A program made the position numbers and the translations under genes. Below, in pieces: positions 51,033 through 60,307 of a DNA stretch of 64,000 nucleotides (its first letter is position 1; the number at the start of each line of letters is the position of its first letter). Source of the stretch: Micromonospora sp. WMMD1082 (GTDB taxonomy: Bacteria > Actinomycetota > Actinomycetes > Mycobacteriales > Micromonosporaceae); NCBI RefSeq assembly GCF_029626175.1, contig NZ_JARUBM010000002.1, positions 3,179,001 through 3,243,000 on the forward strand, in the 5' to 3' direction. The notes under the pieces are model-generated. The model did not search any database, had not been told where the DNA came from, and was given only the letters and a program-made list of their open reading frames with translations.

Positions 51033-51902
51033 CTAGTAGCCGGTCCAGCCGGCAGGTGCGCTCCCGTCTCGCAACGTGTCGATGCGATGCCTCAGTTGAC
51101 GCTGCCGCTGCGCATCGCCGCGCGCGGACTGAGCCAGCCAAAGAGTCATCCTGAGCATGCGAATCAGCCGCAGTGTTGGCCACGATGGGCTGCGGCGAAC
51201 GTCGTACCCGTACGTCTCGACGAATTCGCGATACTCCTGCTCGGAGAACCATCCGCACTCGAAATAGAGGGCGGTAAGGGTGAGGTCCCATTCCGGGGGT
51301 CCGATACACACCGTCTCTAGATCCACGAATGCTGGTCGCCCGTCGCCTGCGACCAGAAGATTCTCCATATGTGCATCGCCGTGCAGTACAGCCTCACCGA
51401 GCGCGAACTCCGCCACGTCCCACCGCGTCGAGAGGTCATCGCGAAGCTGGCGCAGGAGGACACTGTCAGCCTTATCAAGGTCGACTCCAGCTTCTAACCG
51501 CTCATCGAACTTGTCGAACGGTGACAGGCGGGGCAGCAGATTCGTCGGCAGGGGAACTGAATGAAGTTGCCGCAAGCACTCGGCGAGCGTGACCAGGTCG
51601 GCCGGCCGGCTTTCGGTAAGGTACTCCCACAGGGACACTACGTGCTGTCCGATGGTGATCGGCTCCTGTCGTACGGGCCGAACGACAGGCAGCTGCTGCT
51701 CCGCCAGCCAAGCGGCGATGTCGATCTCACGCCGCGGATCGCCTCCGCTGGTCCGTGTCGGTACCACTCTCGCCAGCACTCCAGCGGTTGGCAGGAGGAT
51801 CACGCCGTTCTCGCCGACTCGAACCGCTACGGCACCATGAGCCGAGACGCCAGCCTCGGCAGCCGCTGCGACCACGACATCGATTGCGTCTTCCGCGCGC
51901 AC
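51033..51902 (-). CDS. aminoglycoside-phosphotransferase-fold kinase
   Basis: This 289-aa protein has the APH catalytic loop in VLHGDAHMENLLVAGDGRP (HGDxHxxN), the Mg2+ Asp in AFVDLETVCIGPPEWDLT, and N-lobe pieces (VVRPVRQEPITIGQHVVSLW). Such proteins phosphorylate small molecules, from antibiotics to sugars and choline; the substrate is unknown. The GTG at 51902 has GGGAGA upstream and the longer open frame is Arg-rich noise. Its TAG stop is formed by the CTAG beside the IS. Repeat copy C points at it from 205 nt upstream. Confidence 0.8.
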   Translation of the reverse strand: MRAEDAIDVVVAAAAEAGVSAHGAVAVRVGENGVILLPTAGVLARVVPTRTSGGDPRREIDIAAWLAEQQLPVVRPVRQEPITIGQHVVSLWEYLTESRPADLVTLAECLRQLHSVPLPTNLLPRLSPFDKFDERLEAGVDLDKADSVLLRQLRDDLSTRWDVAEFALGEAVLHGDAHMENLLVAGDGRPAFVDLETVCIGPPEWDLTLTALYFECGWFSEQEYREFVETYGYDVRRSPSWPTLRLIRMLRMTLWLAQSARGDAQRQRQLRHRIDTLRDGSAPAGWTGY

Positions 51903-52106
51903 CCCATCATTCTCCCTCGGCGCGCCGCGCTGCCTCGTCGGCCTCTCGATCGCCGTTGTCGCCTGGCGTCGCTCGCTGTACGACGAGCCGCGACCACGCC
52001 GCTGCCGACAGCGTCCCACCGAGCTGCTACGTATGTCGTCATCGTCATGTCTTCTACGCCGGGTCGAGGTAGAGACTGCCTGCATGGAGCCCTGAGCCTC
52101 GACGCC

Positions 52107-52179
52107 CCGTTTGGCCAGTTCAGAACCAGGTCGGACCGAAGGTCGGTACGCAAGGTCGGACCGTAGGTCGGTGTTCCCC
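52107..52179 (-). repeat. dispersed CCGACY tetrad element, copy C
   Basis: On the minus strand this reads GGGGAACACCGACC, then CGGTCCGACC, TACCGACC and CGGTCCGACC, with the same 12/13/12 spacing as copies A and B, and a GAACTGGCCAAACGG tail like copy A. It lies upstream of the phosphotransferase gene and in its orientation. The long match to copy A includes TGCGT between the two pairs. Confidence 0.7.
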
Positions 52180-52503
52180 GGATCGGCGCGGTCTGTAATT
52201 GTTGACTATGCAGCTGGTTACGGAGCTACGCACTGGCGAGGTTGGGTTTGCTACCCGGGCTGGATCATTGCCCGGCCGCAGGCACGCCAATCACGAAGCG
52301 GCAGGAGGGCGGGGCGGTGGTCCTGACTGTGCACACGTTCACGCCCGATGGCAGGAACTCCCGAACATCGCTTTCCCTGGCGGCTCCTCTGCCCGCCCGG
52401 GGCCTTCGCCCGTTTGCCGCTGGCCTGTCGATCGTGGCATCAGCCTGGCCAAGGCCGGGCCATCGTCGTGGAGCGCGAACCGGCTAGTCATCGAAGGAAT
52501 GCT
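52180..52503. other. leader region of the FxLD locus, no gene seen
   Basis: About 320 bp upstream of the FxLD methyltransferase gene. It probably holds the promoter (AT-rich patch at 52194-52206, TAATTGTTGACTA), but no confident -35/-10 pair or coding sequence was recognised. Confidence 0.3.
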
Positions 52504-53712
52504 ATGAGTCTGAAGATCGAGGATCCTGCCGTCTTGCGCGCGGCTATGGTGGCCGCGCTGCGCGACGAAGGGCTGATCACTTCCGACCGTGTGGCTGCTG
52601 CCATGAACACCGTTCCCCGTCAGGCGTTCGCGCCAGGCGAGCCGCTGGCCAGGGTATACGAGACGCACACGACGCTGGCGCCGAAGATCGGCGCCGATGG
52701 TCGTCAGACCAGCGTGGTGTCCGCGTCGCACATCCAGGCGATCCAGCTCGAACAGGCCGCTATCGAGCCTGGCATGAACGTGTTGGAAGTCGGCTCGGGT
52801 GGCTACAACGCCGCCTTGCTCACGGAACTCGTCGGCCCAGGCGGGTCGGTGACGACGGTCGACATCGACGCCGACATCGTGGCTCGTGCCCGGTCAGGGC
52901 TGCGCACCGCGGGCTATGACCGGGTCAACGTGGTCTTGGCCGACGCGGAGTACGGTGCGCCAGCGTTCGCCCCGTTCGACCGGATCATCGCGACGGTGGG
53001 TGCGTTCGACATTCCTCCGGCCTGGCTGGACCAGCTCACCGCGCCCGGCCGGATCGTCGTTCCGCTGCGCTTCGCCGCGATCACCCGGCTGATCGCCTTC
53101 GACCGCACCCTGGACAGCCCGGTGCTGACTGCCAGTAACTACCGGCTCGGCTCGTTCGTGGCGATGCAGGGCGCCGGCGCAGCGAGTGAGCAGATGGTTG
53201 CCATCAGCCCGGACATCGCGTTGCGTCTGGATCCGCAGAGCACGGCCACGTTCCATGTGTCGGCCCTGCGCAGGGCGCTGCATGGCACGGCGATCGAACG
53301 TTGGTCAGGTACCCCGTTCGATATGCCGGATGAGCTGGAGCTCTTCTTGTTGAGCAGCGGTGTCGACGTGCCGATGTTGCATGCCGCGCAGCGTGCCGTC
53401 GACCAGGGTGTCGTCAACCGCACGGTTCGGCTCGGTACCCCCGCGATCATCCGTGGCGGTAGCCTCGCCTACCGGATTAAGCGTGAGAACGGCGAGATGG
53501 TCAGCGGCTACGAGACCGGTGTCGTCGCGCACGGACCGGATGCGGAGCTGGTCGCCGACGAGCTTCTGGGGTTGATCCGCGAGTGGGCGGGCCACCACTA
53601 CCGGCGCGGCGCTGCCCGCATCAGCTACCACCCGGGTACCGCCGATGCCAGCAACGTGACCGGATGGCATGCGACGAAGCGGCACGGAAGCCTCGCCGTC
53701 AGCTGGTCCTGA
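52504..53712 (+). CDS. FxLD-system methyltransferase (PCMT-like)
   Basis: In this 402-aa protein the N-terminal PCMT-like fold has MNTVPRQAFAPGEP, NVLEVGSGGYNAALLTELVG (motif I), VTTVDIDADIVARA, FDRIIATVGAFDIPPAWLDQ and GRIVVPLRF. A ~180-aa C-terminal extension ends in RISYHPGTADASNV. This is the methyltransferase that accompanies FxLD lanthipeptides, where related PCMT-like enzymes modify an Asp carboxylate (giving isoaspartate) or another side chain. The ATG at 52504 has GAAGGA six bases upstream. The precursor gene follows after 79 nt. It is paralogous to the gene at 13674-14912. Confidence 0.9.
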   Translation: MSLKIEDPAVLRAAMVAALRDEGLITSDRVAAAMNTVPRQAFAPGEPLARVYETHTTLAPKIGADGRQTSVVSASHIQAIQLEQAAIEPGMNVLEVGSGGYNAALLTELVGPGGSVTTVDIDADIVARARSGLRTAGYDRVNVVLADAEYGAPAFAPFDRIIATVGAFDIPPAWLDQLTAPGRIVVPLRFAAITRLIAFDRTLDSPVLTASNYRLGSFVAMQGAGAASEQMVAISPDIALRLDPQSTATFHVSALRRALHGTAIERWSGTPFDMPDELELFLLSSGVDVPMLHAAQRAVDQGVVNRTVRLGTPAIIRGGSLAYRIKRENGEMVSGYETGVVAHGPDAELVADELLGLIREWAGHHYRRGAARISYHPGTADASNVTGWHATKRHGSLAVSWS

Positions 53713-53791
53713 AACTCCCGACGCCTCACCCGACTCGGCGAACTCGAGACAGGCGTCGGAAGATCCCCACCCCCAACCCTCGGAGGTTGCC

Positions 53792-54001
53792 ATGACCGTC
53801 CAACTTGCCACACCGCTGCGACCGGCCATCGACGTCCGGCCCGACGCGGACCGGATCCCCGACGACTTCGACCTCGACATCACGGACGACTTCGACCTCG
53901 ACATCACGTTCGTCGAGGCCGGGGGCACCGTCGAGCACATCATCAAGATGACCGAGGACAACTGCGGCAGCACCTGCGAATCCGCCTGCACCAGCTGTTG
54001 A
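53792..54001 (+). CDS. FxLD-family lanthipeptide precursor
   Basis: This 69-aa precursor has a leader with the family motif twice in a row (DDFDLDIT at residues 24-31 and again 32-39), then FVEAGGTVEHIIKMTEDN and a short core CGSTCESACTSC. The core has four Cys and several Ser/Thr for thioether ring formation, and acidic/Asn residues just before it that could be the methyltransferase target. The usual FxLD leader has one FDLD motif, so this one is duplicated. The ATG at 53792 has GGAGG seven bases upstream. Confidence 0.92.
   Translation: MTVQLATPLRPAIDVRPDADRIPDDFDLDITDDFDLDITFVEAGGTVEHIIKMTEDNCGSTCESACTSC
53861..53908 (+). repeat. exact 24-bp tandem duplication in the lanthipeptide leader
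   Basis: Bases 53861-53884 and 53885-53908 are identical and in frame, each encoding DDFDLDIT. With no synonymous difference between copies, the duplication is recent or kept identical. It doubles the FxLD recognition motif of the leader peptide. Confidence 0.95.
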
Positions 54002-54169
54002 GAAACCGCCTGCCGCCCGGCACAGCGGCAGGGCTCGCAGGGTGAGGCCGCCGGACAGCCGACCCACCGCAGCCGTTAAGCGACGTGGATGCCCGGCCCA
54101 GGACGTGATTGCCGCGCCCCGGGCCGGACACCCCACCCTCGTTTCGACGAGTAAACCAGGGAGAGCAGG

Positions 54170-57100
54170 GTGTTTCGGGGCATCGATGACGCGTTGGTGG
54201 TGCGGGCGGCCGTGTGCCGACCCGACCACCTCGGTCCGTGGCCGGATCTGAGCCACCCCGACGCTGTCGCAGGTTGGCGGCCGTGGCTGCGCCGGGCGCT
54301 GGAGGTTCCCGGCTTCGGGGTGGCGCTCGCACACGCCTCTCCAGAGCTGGCCGCCCGCATCACAGCCGCACTTGACGGAAACCTATCGCAGGCGGACAAC
54401 CGCCGCGTGGTCCTCGCGGTGATGCGGTACCTGCTGCGCGCCACGACCCGCCCGACGCCGTACGGACTGTTCGCGGGCACCGCCCCGGCCGTCGCCGCCC
54501 GGACCGGCTCCGCCCGAGTAGGCGTCGGTCATCGCCTCGCCGCGCGGATCCCGGCGGCGTGGCTGTCCGCGGTGCTCGACCGTATCGAGGCCGACCCGCG
54601 GGTTAGGCCGCTTCTGCTGGTGCGCGTCAACAACCTGCTGGTCGAGCGGGGCACGCAGTTCGTGCTGGAGCACCGCGCCAGCCAGGCTCCCCGTGGTGCG
54701 CCGCTGCACGTCCGGGTGCGCGCGACCATGGTGGTCCGGGCCGCGCTGGCCCTGGCTGCCGAACCGATCCGCTGGGGCGATCTCACCGATAAACTCGCCG
54801 CCGAACACCGTGCCCCGCCGGGCGCAGCGGACCGGCTGATCGGCCAGCTTGTGTCCCAGAGGCTGTTGGTGAGCAGCCTGCGCCCACCGTCGACAGCCAC
54901 CGACCCGCTCACCCACCTGATCAACCAGCTGGAGCGTCTCGACGCCGATGGCACCGCGGTGGGTGAGGTACTGACGCCGTTGCGGCAGGTCCGGGAGAAG
55001 AAGATCCGCCACGACGGCACGCCGGATGGGGCCGTCGCTGCGGTTCACCGCCGTGACCTCGACACGACTGCCGCAGGCGTCGTCGCGGGAGCCCCGCCGG
55101 TCGGGGTCGACCTGCGAGTGGACTGCGAGCTGGTGCTTCCGCGTACGGTGACGGCCGAGGCATGCCGGGCCGCCACCGCGCTGGCGCGTCTCGCCCGGCC
55201 CACGACGGTCGAGTGGACGCAGTGGCATGCGCGGTTCCTGGACCGGTACGGCCTGCACGCGCTCGTGCCGGTCCGTGACGCGGTTGATGCCGATGTCGGA
55301 ATCGGCTACCCGGCCGGCTTCACCGGCGCCGCGCCGGCAGCGCCGGCCGCGGTCACCGACCGCGACCGCGCCCTGCTGGCCCTCGCCCAGCGCGCCGCGC
55401 TGCATCGCGAGCGGGAGATCAACCTGACCGATGGGCTACTGGGAGCCCTGGCGGGGCGCGCACCGGTCGACGTGTCGCCATCGGCCGAGCTGACCGTACG
55501 CGTGCATGCCCGCACGGTGGAGGCGGTCGCCGACGGGGACTTCATGCTGTCGGTGGTGCGCGCCGGTGGGCCTGCCTTCGGTACCGCCGGCCGGGTCCTG
55601 GACATGTTCGACGAATCCGAGTTCCAGCGGCTGGCCGCCCGCGTCGCCGCCGTCCAGGCCCGGGCAGGTGACGTACTGCTGGCTCAACTGTCGGCGCCGA
55701 CCCGCTACACCGTGAGCCTGGACGTCGCCCGCGCCCGCCGGCTGTTGCCCTACGTGATCCCGGTCGGCGAGTACCACGAGACCGCGCCCGACGTGATCGG
55801 TGTGGATGACATCGCCGTCACCGCCGACGCTCACCGTCTCTACCTGGTCTCGATCTCTCGTCAGCGGGCGCTCCTGCCGATGCTCGTCAACGCGGTCGAG
55901 CGGAATCGGCACGCGCTGCCGATCGTGCGGTTCCTCGCCGAGGCGCCCACCGCCCTGGCGACTGCGTGTGCGCCGTTTGACTGGGGTCCGGCTGCCCGGG
56001 ATCTACCGTTCCTCCCTGCGGTGCGTCACGGCCGGACGCTGCTGAGCCGGGCCCGCTGGCTGTTGCCTGTCACTGACCTGCCCCCGCCCATCGTCGGCGG
56101 GAAGGAGTGGGATGACGCTCTGGCCCGCTGGCTCCAGGCCACCGGCTGCCCACCGGAGGTCTCCCTCGGTTTCGGCGATCAAACTCTCGGCCTCGACCTC
56201 GGCGAACCCGCCCACCGAACGCTGTTGCGCGACCACCTGCGCCGCACCGGCACCGGCGTGCTGCGCGCGGCACCGGGCGGCAGCGACTGGATCGGCGGGC
56301 ACCCGCACGAGATCGTCATTCCCCTGGTCGCCACCACACCGCCGCCACCGCCACCGCGGCTCACCCACCAGGTGATCGACGTGCGCGAACACGGCACCCT
56401 GCCCGGCGATCCCGACCACCGGTACCTGAAGGTGTATGCCCGACCGGACCAGCAGACCTGCATCCTCACCGACCACCTGCCCGGCCTGCTCGGTCACCTT
56501 GCGCCCGAGGGCAGCTGGTGGTTCCAACGCTTCATCGACCCGCAGCCGCACCTGCGGTTGCGCCTGCGAGGGCTGCCCGTGGAGACGATTACCGCATGGT
56601 CCCGGCAGCTCGTCGACGCCGATCTGACCCGCCGCATCCAATGGGACACCGACTTCCCCGAACCCGGACGCTTCGGCGGCCCGGCCGCCTACCACACCAC
56701 CGTCGGCGTTTTCGCCGCAGACTCCTCCGCCGCGCTCGCCCAACTGTCCGTCACCAGTCACCGACATGCACCGCACTGGCGAGCCCTGACCGCCGCCAGT
56801 ATGGTCGACCTCGCGACAGCGGTCATCGGCGACCCGTACCAGGCCATGTACTGGCTCATCATGCACGCCCGAGCGCACCGACCCGCGCCCGAGCGGGCCG
56901 TCTACGACCAGGCCGTCCGCCTCGCCAACCCCCACGACCACCACGCGGTGGCCGCCCTGCCCGACGGGAAACGGCTGCTGGCGTGCTGGCAGCAGCGACG
57001 CCAGATCGCGGCCGCCTGGCGTGACACCCTTCCCGACCACAGCACCACCGAACCGGCCGACCTGCTGCCCGACCTGCTGCACCTGCACCACGTGCGTATC

Positions 57101-57187
57101 GCCGGCCCTGACCTGGACAGCGAACGGGCTTGTCTGCATCTGGCCCGCGCCGCCGCACTGTCGTGGACGACAAGGAGCCCATCGTGA
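54170..57187 (+). CDS. lantibiotic dehydratase (LanB)
   Basis: This 1005-aa full-length LanB has an N-terminal glutamylation domain (LRRALEVPGFGVALAHASPE, RYLLRATTRPTPYGLFAGTA, NNLLVERGTQFVLEH) to about residue 700. A C-terminal SpaB_C-type elimination domain follows from about 745 (HRYLKVYARPDQQTCILTDH, SWWFQRFIDPQPHLRLRLRG). It dehydrates Ser/Thr of the precursor core using glutamyl-tRNA. The GTG at 54170 has GGGAGAG six bases upstream. It overlaps the LanC gene by GTGA. A second, separate SpaB_C-like protein is encoded downstream. Confidence 0.92.
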   Translation: MFRGIDDALVVRAAVCRPDHLGPWPDLSHPDAVAGWRPWLRRALEVPGFGVALAHASPELAARITAALDGNLSQADNRRVVLAVMRYLLRATTRPTPYGLFAGTAPAVAARTGSARVGVGHRLAARIPAAWLSAVLDRIEADPRVRPLLLVRVNNLLVERGTQFVLEHRASQAPRGAPLHVRVRATMVVRAALALAAEPIRWGDLTDKLAAEHRAPPGAADRLIGQLVSQRLLVSSLRPPSTATDPLTHLINQLERLDADGTAVGEVLTPLRQVREKKIRHDGTPDGAVAAVHRRDLDTTAAGVVAGAPPVGVDLRVDCELVLPRTVTAEACRAATALARLARPTTVEWTQWHARFLDRYGLHALVPVRDAVDADVGIGYPAGFTGAAPAAPAAVTDRDRALLALAQRAALHREREINLTDGLLGALAGRAPVDVSPSAELTVRVHARTVEAVADGDFMLSVVRAGGPAFGTAGRVLDMFDESEFQRLAARVAAVQARAGDVLLAQLSAPTRYTVSLDVARARRLLPYVIPVGEYHETAPDVIGVDDIAVTADAHRLYLVSISRQRALLPMLVNAVERNRHALPIVRFLAEAPTALATACAPFDWGPAARDLPFLPAVRHGRTLLSRARWLLPVTDLPPPIVGGKEWDDALARWLQATGCPPEVSLGFGDQTLGLDLGEPAHRTLLRDHLRRTGTGVLRAAPGGSDWIGGHPHEIVIPLVATTPPPPPPRLTHQVIDVREHGTLPGDPDHRYLKVYARPDQQTCILTDHLPGLLGHLAPEGSWWFQRFIDPQPHLRLRLRGLPVETITAWSRQLVDADLTRRIQWDTDFPEPGRFGGPAAYHTTVGVFAADSSAALAQLSVTSHRHAPHWRALTAASMVDLATAVIGDPYQAMYWLIMHARAHRPAPERAVYDQAVRLANPHDHHAVAALPDGKRLLACWQQRRQIAAAWRDTLPDHSTTEPADLLPDLLHLHHVRIAGPDLDSERACLHLARAAALSWTTRSPS

Positions 57188-58413
57188 CAATCCTGTCCGC
57201 CAGCCCTGACGTCTTGGACGTGGTCGCCGCGACCGCCGCCACGCTCACCGATCCCATGGTCGTCGAAGGCTCACCCGACGGACGAACCCGACCGCAGTCC
57301 CTGGCCGGCGGTGCCGCCGGCATCGCTCTGCTGCACGTCGAACGCGCGCTGACCGGGCGCGGCAACTCGGCGACCGCGCACGCCTGGCTCCGTGCCGCGG
57401 CCAGCGAGCCGGTCAGCGCCGGCCCCAACGCCGACCTGTTTAACGGCGCCCCCACGCTGGCCTTCCTGCTACACACCGCGCGTCCACTCGGCCGCTACCA
57501 GCAGGCCCTCACCACGCTCGACGACGCCACCATCGCCATCACCCGAGATCGGCTGGCCGCTGCACACGCCCGCATAGACCGCCGCGACCCGCTGACGATG
57601 CGGGAGTTCGACCTTGTCCACGGCCTCACCGGACTCGGCGTCTACCACCTGCAGGCCCACCCCGACCACCAGATCACCCACGACGTGCTGGCCTACCTGG
57701 CCTGCATCACCGACCCGCTCGATGCCAACGCCCTGCAGCCGCCCTGGTGGCTACCCTCCGGGCTCGGCGGCACACGGCACCCGGACTTCCCCCACGGGCA
57801 CGGCAACCTCGGTGTCGCTCACGGCATCAGCGCCGTCCTCGCCGTCCTCGCCCTCGCCCTCCTGCGCGGCCACACCACACCACGCCTGCACGGGGCGCTC
57901 ACCGCCCTCTGCGCGTGGACCGACCAGCACCGCCAGGACAACGATCCCACCGGAACCTGGTGGCCCGGCTACGTCACCACCGAACCCACCGCACCACGAC
58001 GGCACCGACCCTCCTGGTGCTACGGCACCGCCGGCACCGCCCGCGCCCAACAACTCGCCGGCCTCGCCCTCGGCGACAGCAACCGCCAGCGGCACGCGGA
58101 GAATGCGATGCTTGCTGTCCTGCGCGACCCGATCGAACGGGCCCGGCTGCCCGAGATCGGACTCTGCCACGGCAAAGCCGGCCTGCTCCAGGCCGCCTGC
58201 CGCATGGCCGCCGCCAGCACCAACCCACAGTGGGCCAGCGACATCGCCGCCGAGCTGCCCGGCCTGGCCGCCGACCTTGCCACCCATCTCACCAATGATC
58301 AGCCGACCGAGCCGGAACTGCTCAACGGCACCGCCGGGGCCGCACTCGCCCTGCACACCACCGCCACCGGCACCCCCGCAACATGCTGGGACGCCTTTCT
58401 CGCCCTTGCCTGA
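57184..58413 (+). CDS. lanthionine synthetase C-like cyclase (LanC)
   Basis: This protein of about 409 aa shows the LanC signatures HGHGNLGVAHGISAVLAVLA, SWCYGTAGTARAQQLAGLAL and IGLCHGKAGLLQA; the Cys, Cys-His of these motifs bind the catalytic zinc. GGAAGIALLHVE and ELLNGTAGAALALH complete the barrel repeats. It adds precursor cysteines to the dehydrated residues to form lanthionine rings. Its GTG overlaps the LanB stop, and the next gene follows after 17 nt. Confidence 0.93.
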   Translation: MTILSASPDVLDVVAATAATLTDPMVVEGSPDGRTRPQSLAGGAAGIALLHVERALTGRGNSATAHAWLRAAASEPVSAGPNADLFNGAPTLAFLLHTARPLGRYQQALTTLDDATIAITRDRLAAAHARIDRRDPLTMREFDLVHGLTGLGVYHLQAHPDHQITHDVLAYLACITDPLDANALQPPWWLPSGLGGTRHPDFPHGHGNLGVAHGISAVLAVLALALLRGHTTPRLHGALTALCAWTDQHRQDNDPTGTWWPGYVTTEPTAPRRHRPSWCYGTAGTARAQQLAGLALGDSNRQRHAENAMLAVLRDPIERARLPEIGLCHGKAGLLQAACRMAAASTNPQWASDIAAELPGLAADLATHLTNDQPTEPELLNGTAGAALALHTTATGTPATCWDAFLALA

Positions 58414-58430
58414 CCCTGGAGGTGATCGCG

Positions 58431-59252
58431 ATGCGATCCACCTGGAGCCAGCTCACCATTGCCTTCCCGGATCCCCGCACCGCCGCCGACGTCGCCCGCG
58501 GGCGTCTCGCGCCGGTCCTTGCCGAGGCCGAAGCCCGGCGGCTGATCACCGCGTGGTTCTTCGTCCGCAAGGGCCTGTGGCGACTGCGATACCTCCCCAC
58601 CGTTGCCGCGTCGGCAGCTGACGCCTTCCTTCACGACCGGTTGGCGCTGCTGAACCACGCCGGCCACCTCGCCGCGGTCATCCCCGGCATCTACGAGCCG
58701 GAAATCCACGCCTTCGGCGGCACCGCCGCCATGGACACGGCACATCAGCTCTGGCACCACGACAGCCGCCACCTCCTCACCGCCGGAAACGGCGGACAGC
58801 CGGCCCGCTCCCGCGAGGCGTCGCTCATTCTGTGCACGGCGATGATGCGCGCCGCCGCCCTCGACCGCTACGAACAAGGCGACGTCTGGGCCCGCGTCGC
58901 CGACCACCGTGACCCACCCGACCCGGCCCTCATCGAGGGCCTGCAAGGCCCGGTGCACCGGCTCCTGACCGTCGACCTGGCGAGCCTCACCCCGGCCACC
59001 GCACCCCTGGCTCCCGCCCCTGCCTGGATCGACGCCTACACCACCGCCGGCGCCACACTCGACCGCCTCAATCAGACCGGACAACTGCGCCGCGGCCTAC
59101 GCGAGATCCTCACCCACCACGTGATCTTCGCCTGGAACCGGCGAGGCGTCCCCGGCCGCCAGCAAGCCGCCTTCGCCACCACCGCCAAGACCCTCATCTT
59201 CGGACCCGACCCCGCCACCACGGTCCTCGCCTCGATCGGCATCCCCCGGTGA
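58431..59252 (+). CDS. SpaB_C/thiopeptide-type biosynthesis protein
   Basis: This 273-aa protein has LITAWFFVRKGLWRLRYLPT, VIPGIYEPEIHAFGGTAAMD, LFHHDSRHLL-like LWHHDSRHLLTAGNG and a terminal REILTHHVIFAWNRRGVPGR. This is the stand-alone form of the LanB elimination domain that is usual in FxLD and thiopeptide loci. As LanB here already ends in such a domain, this copy may act as an accessory or alternative eliminase. The ATG at 58431 has GGAGG eight bases upstream. Confidence 0.85.
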   Translation: MRSTWSQLTIAFPDPRTAADVARGRLAPVLAEAEARRLITAWFFVRKGLWRLRYLPTVAASAADAFLHDRLALLNHAGHLAAVIPGIYEPEIHAFGGTAAMDTAHQLWHHDSRHLLTAGNGGQPARSREASLILCTAMMRAAALDRYEQGDVWARVADHRDPPDPALIEGLQGPVHRLLTVDLASLTPATAPLAPAPAWIDAYTTAGATLDRLNQTGQLRRGLREILTHHVIFAWNRRGVPGRQQAAFATTAKTLIFGPDPATTVLASIGIPR

Positions 59253-60307
59253 ACCCCGCCACCATCCGCCGATTCCCACTGGTCGCCCGGCCCCGGCCCG
59301 CCTGCACACCCCTGCCCCAACGGGTCACCGGCCTTCAGCAACGCGCCGGACGCGCCCACGACACCGGCGACGTGGCCGCAGCCACCGCCGTGTTCAACCT
59401 CGCCGCCCTGCTGGCATCCGACTGCGGAGTTCCCGATCTCGCCCGCACGTGGTGCCATCGGCTCGCCCGCACGGCCCTGCGCACCGACCGCGACCCGCGA
59501 CACGGCCTCGAACCCGTCGTCAACCTCGCCCGCCTCCACATCCGCGCCGGCAACGGCGCCGCCGCCTGGACGCTGCTGCACACCCTGTTCCACGCCATCG
59601 ACACCCGCACCGACACGATCATCGACGGCCTCACCATCCCCGCCTCCCACATCGCCGCCGACCCCTCCGCCCATCACAGAACCCGCGCCTGGCTCTGGAC
59701 GGTCCTGCTCGGCACCGGCGCCCACGCTCTGGCCGTCGACGGACGATGGGACCACGCGATCCAGCGACTCACCCACTACAACGGCATCGGCAACCGCATG
59801 CTCGACGGCCGACAACTCACCGTCATCGCCCACGCCATCGCCGGCCGTCGCCATCACGCCCGCGCGACAGTGGATGCCACCCAACCCGGCGAAACATGGG
59901 AAAACGCCGTCACCGCATGCCTGTCCCTGCTCCTGGCCGACGACACTCCACCCGACCGCCGTACCGTCGACATCGCCGCCTACCTTGACCGCAGTTCCCA
60001 AGAGAACGGCCTTGCCCTCTTCCACACCCGGCTCGGCCTGACCCTCCTCGACGCCCTCGGCCCCCGCCTCCCCCAGGCCCACCAGATCGCGGCCGGCCTG
60101 ATCGCGTACGCCGCCCGCGACGGGTACGCCGCCCGCGACATCCTCACCCACCGCGCCTGCCTGAGCGCGGCGAGCCAGCAGCAGACCCACCAGCTCGCGA
60201 CCCTCGTCGAGACGTGCGGCCTCGACACCGGAACCGTCCCCGAACCGCAGCTCAATCAGCTCCTCGCGGTCCTCGACACTGCCGAGTTGACCATCGCCCG
60301 ACCATGA
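59249..60307 (+). CDS. helical TPR-like protein of the FxLD locus
   Basis: This 352-aa protein is built of helix pairs (VAAATAVFNLAALLASDCGV, LARLHIRAGNGAAAWTLLHT, HAIAGRRHHARATVDATQPG, LSLLLADDTPPDRRTVDIA) and resembles the TPR part of actinomycete regulators, but it has no DNA-binding domain. A protein of this kind often closes FxLD operons; its role is unknown. The GTG overlaps the stop of the SpaB_C-like gene. It ends in ATGA with a further small gene. Confidence 0.7.
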   Translation: MNPATIRRFPLVARPRPACTPLPQRVTGLQQRAGRAHDTGDVAAATAVFNLAALLASDCGVPDLARTWCHRLARTALRTDRDPRHGLEPVVNLARLHIRAGNGAAAWTLLHTLFHAIDTRTDTIIDGLTIPASHIAADPSAHHRTRAWLWTVLLGTGAHALAVDGRWDHAIQRLTHYNGIGNRMLDGRQLTVIAHAIAGRRHHARATVDATQPGETWENAVTACLSLLLADDTPPDRRTVDIAAYLDRSSQENGLALFHTRLGLTLLDALGPRLPQAHQIAAGLIAYAARDGYAARDILTHRACLSAASQQQTHQLATLVETCGLDTGTVPEPQLNQLLAVLDTAELTIARP

